A stretch of 64,000 nucleotides of DNA from the NCBI RefSeq assembly GCF_001546115.1, contig NZ_KQ955209.1:777395-841394 (forward strand), written 5' to 3'. Positions 60,852-64,000 of this stretch are shown piece after piece. The notes under the pieces were generated by a model, which did no database searches, was not told the DNA's origin, and saw only the letters and a list, made by a program, of their open reading frames with translations. The stretch is from Paracoccus aminovorans. GTDB taxonomy: Bacteria > Pseudomonadota > Alphaproteobacteria > Rhodobacterales > Rhodobacteraceae. A program made the position numbers and the translations under genes. Numbering within the stretch: the stretch's first letter is position 1; every line of letters begins with the position of its first letter.

Positions 60852-62356
60852 TGGAGCTTATCCAGAATCTTGGGCTGGGCTTTGCGGTCGCGCTGTCGCT
60901 GCAAAACCTGGGGCTCTGCCTGCTGGGCTGCCTGGTCGGAACCCTGATCGGGGTGCTGCCGGGGGTGGGGCCCATCGCGACCATCGCCATGCTGCTGCCG
61001 ATCACCTTCGGGCTGGACCCGGCGGGGGCGCTGATCATGCTGGCCGGCATCTATTACGGCGCGCAATACGGTGGCTCGACGACAGCGATCCTGGTCAATA
61101 TTCCCGGCGAGGCGACCGCCGTCGTCACCACGCTGGACGGGCACGCCATGGCGCGGCGCGGACGGGCCGGCATCGCGCTGGGGATTGCGGCCATCGGCTC
61201 GTTCTTCGCCGGAACGGTCGCCACCTTGATCATCGCGGCGCTGGGGCGCCCCCTGACTGAGCTGGCCATGCTGTTCAGGCCGGCAGAGTATTTCTCGCTG
61301 ATGCTGATGGGCCTCGTCCTTGCGGTCGTGCTTGCCAGCGGATCGGTCATTCGCGCCATCGCCATGGTGATGGTGGGAGTGCTGCTGTCCTGCGTCGGCA
61401 CCGATATCGAGACGGGCGAGGCGCGCATGACGCTGGGCTGGTTCTCGATTGCCGACGGGATCGACTTTTCCGTGCTTGCCATGGGCATCTTCGGCATCGC
61501 CGAGATCCTGCGCAACCTGGAGGTGACCGAGGCGCGCGACGTGGTCCGGGCGCGGATCGGCCGCCTGCTGCCGGGGCGCGAAGAGCTTGGGCAGAGCGCC
61601 AAGCCGATTATGCGCGGCACGGTCCTGGGCGCGATCCTTGGCCTGTTGCCCGGCAATGGTGCGGTGCTGGGGCCCTTTGCCAGCTATGCGGTGGAAAAGC
61701 GCCTGGCCAAGGATCCCTCGCGCTTCGGCAAGGGTGCGATCGAGGGCGTCGCCGGGCCGGAATCGGCCAATAACGCGGGGGCGCAAACCTCTTTCATCCC
61801 GATGCTGACGCTCGGCATTCCGCCCAACGCCGTCATGGCGCTGATGGTGGGCGCGATGACCATTTTCGGTATCGTTCCCGGCCCGCAGGTCATCACCGCG
61901 CATCCGCAGCTGTTCTGGGGCATGATCGCCTCGATGTGGCTGGGCAACCTTATGTTGCTCCTGATCAACCTGCCTCTGGTCGGAGTCTGGGTGCGGCTGC
62001 TGAAAGTGCCCTATCGGCTGATGTATCCCACCATCCTGGTGTTTTGCAGCGTGGGCATCTATTCGATCAACTCGCAGATCACGGATGTGCTGTTCATCGG
62101 CTTCTTCGGCTATGTCGGCTATGTGCTGGTCAAGGTCGGGTTCGAGCCGGCGCCCCTGCTGCTGGGCTTCGTCCTCGGCTCGCTGATGGAGGAGAACCTG
62201 CGCCGCGCGCTGGTCCTGTCGCGGGGCGATCCGTCGGTCTTCGTCACCAGCCCGATCAGCGCGGTCCTGCTGTTCATCTCGGCCGGCGTGCTAGTGCTTG
62301 CCCTGTTGCCCAGCGTCAGGCGCGAGCGGGACGAGGTCTTTGCCGAGGCCGACTGA
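60851..62356 (+). CDS. tctA: TTT transporter large membrane subunit TctA
   Basis: A 501-residue TctA-family permease with LIGVLPGVGPIATIAMLLPI near 36, YYGAQYGGSTTAILVNIPG near 73 and ESANNAGAQTSFIPMLTLGI near 313. It forms the channel with TctB. It is distinct from the TctA at 2732, so the window carries two separate TTT systems. A GC hairpin follows its stop. Confidence 0.93.
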   Translation: MELIQNLGLGFAVALSLQNLGLCLLGCLVGTLIGVLPGVGPIATIAMLLPITFGLDPAGALIMLAGIYYGAQYGGSTTAILVNIPGEATAVVTTLDGHAMARRGRAGIALGIAAIGSFFAGTVATLIIAALGRPLTELAMLFRPAEYFSLMLMGLVLAVVLASGSVIRAIAMVMVGVLLSCVGTDIETGEARMTLGWFSIADGIDFSVLAMGIFGIAEILRNLEVTEARDVVRARIGRLLPGREELGQSAKPIMRGTVLGAILGLLPGNGAVLGPFASYAVEKRLAKDPSRFGKGAIEGVAGPESANNAGAQTSFIPMLTLGIPPNAVMALMVGAMTIFGIVPGPQVITAHPQLFWGMIASMWLGNLMLLLINLPLVGVWVRLLKVPYRLMYPTILVFCSVGIYSINSQITDVLFIGFFGYVGYVLVKVGFEPAPLLLGFVLGSLMEENLRRALVLSRGDPSVFVTSPISAVLLFISAGVLVLALLPSVRRERDEVFAEAD

Positions 62357-62362
62357 GCTTGG

Positions 62363-62391
62363 GGAAGCCCGCGCATGGAGGGCGGGCTTCC
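62363..62391. terminator. hairpin after tctA
   Basis: GGAAGCCCGC (62363-62372) pairs with GCGGGCTTCC (62382-62391) across nine bases, between the convergent tctA and alcohol dehydrogenase genes. No T-run follows, so efficiency is uncertain. Confidence 0.6.
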
Positions 62392-62403
62392 GGATAGTTG
62401 CAT

Positions 62404-63381
62404 CTATGGCAGCAGCACGACCTTGGGCGAAGCGATGGCATTGCCGACGATCTCGGCGAATGCCGCGGCGCCTTCGGACAGGCTGCGGATGTCGGTCCAA
62501 TCGCAGCGCCCGAGACGGCCGTCGATGATCGCGGCGGCGCATTCCTCGAAATCACCCTGGGTATAGGTATAGGTGCCGATGAAGGTGATCTCTTGCAGCG
62601 TCATGCGCCGGATGTTCAGCCCGTTTGTCGCCTGCCCAAGGCCGATGTGAAGAATGACACCGCCGGGCCGCACCGTTTCGGAGGCAACCTCGCGGGTGGT
62701 GGCGAAACCGGCCGCGTCGATCAACAGGTCGGGGGCGTGTCCCGAGGGCGCGTGCTCGACGACGGGGAAATCGTCGATCTCGGTCAAACGCCGGCGGCGG
62801 ATCGCGTTCGGCTCGACAATGGTGATGTCCGTGCTGCCGAGGGCGCGGGCCGCAAGCGCCGCACCGAAACCGATGGCGCCGCCTCCGAGGATGAGCACCC
62901 TTGCCGCCGGACCGCCCAGCACGCGATTGCCCAGCTTGACGGCGTGCCAGCCGCAGGCCAGCGGTTCGGCCAGGCAGGCGACGGGCGCGGAAACGGTGTC
63001 GGGAATGGCGATCAGGTTGCGTTCGGGCGAGGTGATGAACTCGGCGAACCCTCCCTCGCGCGGCGGCATCGAGATGATCTGCCGGTCGGGGCAGAGATTG
63101 TCGCGCCCCTCGCGGCAGGCCGGGCAGATGCCGCATGTCGCCAGCGGATTGACAGTGACGCGCTGGCCGGTGCGCGGGCCGCTGGCGATGGTCCCCGCGA
63201 CCTCGTGCCCAAGAATCAGCGGTGCCGGGCGGCGTTCGTCATGGCCCAGATAGGCGTGGATGTCCGATCCGCAGATGCCGACGGCATCGACCCGCACCAG
63301 AACCTCGCCCGGTTTCGGGATGGGGTCCGGCATCTGGCGCAGTTCCAGCGTGCGTTCCCCCGTATAGACCAGAGCCTTCAT
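62404..63381 (-). CDS. zinc-dependent alcohol dehydrogenase family protein
   Basis: A 325-residue medium-chain dehydrogenase. Catalytic zinc ligands: Cys in GICGSDIHAYLGH near 37, GHE near 58 and AEPLACGWHAVK near 137; four structural-zinc cysteines in CGICPACREGRDNLC near 88-102; cofactor motif ILGGGAIGFGAAL near 164. The start at 63381 overlaps the stop of the upstream SDR (ATGA). Polyol or hydroxyacid oxidation is likely; substrate unknown. Confidence 0.88.
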   Translation of the reverse strand: MKALVYTGERTLELRQMPDPIPKPGEVLVRVDAVGICGSDIHAYLGHDERRPAPLILGHEVAGTIASGPRTGQRVTVNPLATCGICPACREGRDNLCPDRQIISMPPREGGFAEFITSPERNLIAIPDTVSAPVACLAEPLACGWHAVKLGNRVLGGPAARVLILGGGAIGFGAALAARALGSTDITIVEPNAIRRRRLTEIDDFPVVEHAPSGHAPDLLIDAAGFATTREVASETVRPGGVILHIGLGQATNGLNIRRMTLQEITFIGTYTYTQGDFEECAAAIIDGRLGRCDWTDIRSLSEGAAAFAEIVGNAIASPKVVLLP

Positions 63382-64000
63382 TTCGCGGTAAACCCTCCGT
63401 CCACCATCAGGATTTGCCCGGTCACATAGGCGGATGCCTCCGAGCACAGGAAAAGCAGCGGCCCGTCCATATCCGCAGGCTCGCCATTGCGGCCGATGCA
63501 GGTTTGCGCCGCATTCTTCGCGGCCAGTTCTTCGTTCGCGAAGACCGCCGCCGTCAGTTCCGTTCGGAAGAAGCCGGGACCAAGCGCGTTGGCCGTGATG
63601 CCCGAGCCCGACCAGGCCTCGGCCATGGCGCGGGTCATCTGCGCCACGCCGCCCTTGGAAGCGCCATAGGCGATCCCCGCGGCAAAGGCGCGCCAGGATT
63701 GCAGCGAGGCGAAGTTGACGATCCGGCCCCAGCCCTTTTCCTTCATCGCAGGCACCAGCGCCTGTGCCAGGAAGAAGGGCGTCGACAGGTTCAACGCCAG
63801 CGTCAGGTCCCAGCCCTGCGGTGTCACCCGGTCGGCATGCTCGCGCGTGTTCACCCCGGCCGCGTTGACCAGGATGTCCGGTGCGCCGAATACCGATGCC
63901 GCGTCCTGCGCAAGCTGGGCAAGACTGTCGCGGTCGGTCAGGTCGGCGGCAAGGGGCTGGATATGCCCCTCGCCTTGCCGGGCCAGTTCGGCAAGCTCGG
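63378..64000 (-). CDS. short-chain dehydrogenase/reductase (partial, runs off the window)
   Basis: The C-terminal 207 or so residues of a classical SDR are visible: DILVNAAGVNTR, the catalytic Ser in NFASLQSW, the Tyr-Lys pair in YGASKGG and the closing YVTGQILMVDGGF. The N-terminal cofactor motif lies beyond 64000. It overlaps the alcohol dehydrogenase start by four bases, so the two form an operon, perhaps for consecutive oxidation steps of a polyol or sugar acid. Confidence 0.87.
   Translation of the reverse strand, partial: ELAELARQGEGHIQPLAADLTDRDSLAQLAQDAASVFGAPDILVNAAGVNTREHADRVTPQGWDLTLALNLSTPFFLAQALVPAMKEKGWGRIVNFASLQSWRAFAAGIAYGASKGGVAQMTRAMAEAWSGSGITANALGPGFFRTELTAAVFANEELAAKNAAQTCIGRNGEPADMDGPLLFLCSEASAYVTGQILMVDGGFTAK

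Noticed and set aside
1..64000. CRISPR arrays, tRNA or rRNA genes, replication or partition genes
   Set aside because: No regularly spaced repeats, no cloverleaf-like or rRNA-like sequence and no replication protein were recognised anywhere in the window.

Overview
The window is GC-rich DNA (AT-rich only at promoters) with a gene repertoire typical of an alphaproteobacterium of the Rhodobacteraceae, most like Paracoccus or a close relative. This rests on codon and base composition, on the many tripartite tricarboxylate (TTT), TRAP and ABC importers, and on soxBDAG with purU/folD. No rRNA, tRNA, replication or conjugation gene was seen. The content (catabolic operons, each with its own importer and regulator, separated by insertion-sequence debris) suggests an accessory region such as a megaplasmid, chromid or genomic island. 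That replicon assignment is inference.

Layout. 1-1016: IS481-type element. 1070-7302: LysR regulator divergent from a TTT importer (tctB-tctA-tctC), a DadA-like FAD amino-acid oxidoreductase and an Asp/Glu-racemase-family protein. 7303-10640: mobile-element scar with an SDR relic, an IS5/IS427-type element beside a frameshifted IS3 copy, both bracketed by a 42-bp inverted repeat, and an IS21 istA stub. 10708-19932: hyuA-hyuB, dctP-dctQ-dctM, an SDR, a Gfo/Idh/MocA dehydrogenase and a GntR/FCD regulator, read as one operon. 19960-24151: a probable signalling system, made of a LysR-type helix-turn-helix fused to a receiver domain, a hybrid sensor kinase with HPt, and a Tat-exported periplasmic binding protein. 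24301-27527: polar amino-acid ABC importer. 27620-33412: reverse-strand operon soxB-soxD-soxA-soxG plus an aspartate-dehydrogenase-like gene, convergent on the ABC operon at a shared terminator. 33530-38641: LysR (GcvA-like), purU, folD, an aminotransferase and a LysR. 39145-40950: gamma-glutamyltransferase. 41126-43145: IS66 relics around an intact IS110 element. 43309-48123: a succinate-dehydrogenase-like complex (order B-C-D-A) plus a two-subunit class I fumarase/tartrate dehydratase. 48560-49659: NIPSNAP protein and TauE-type exporter. 49891-57005: LysR divergent from an aldehyde dehydrogenase, a SsuABC-type importer and a beta-hydroxyacid dehydrogenase. 57077-62356: two 2-hydroxyacid dehydrogenases and a tctC read left, tctB-tctA read right. 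62404-64000: zinc alcohol dehydrogenase and an SDR that runs off the window.

How the genes may work together. Each block pairs import of a small organic acid or amino acid with oxidation. The most coherent story is the centre: amino-acid uptake, an oxidative N-demethylase of sarcosine-oxidase type, an aspartate dehydrogenase, and the folate genes that handle the released one-carbon unit. This points to N-methylated amino acids, possibly N-methylaspartate. A second proposal is that the right third handles a C3 sulfonate such as sulfolactate (aldehyde dehydrogenase, sulfonate-type ABC importer, a pair of 2-hydroxyacid dehydrogenases, TTT importer, TauE exporter). No sulfo-lyase is in view. The most unusual single gene is the LysR-HTH/receiver fusion at 19960-20757.
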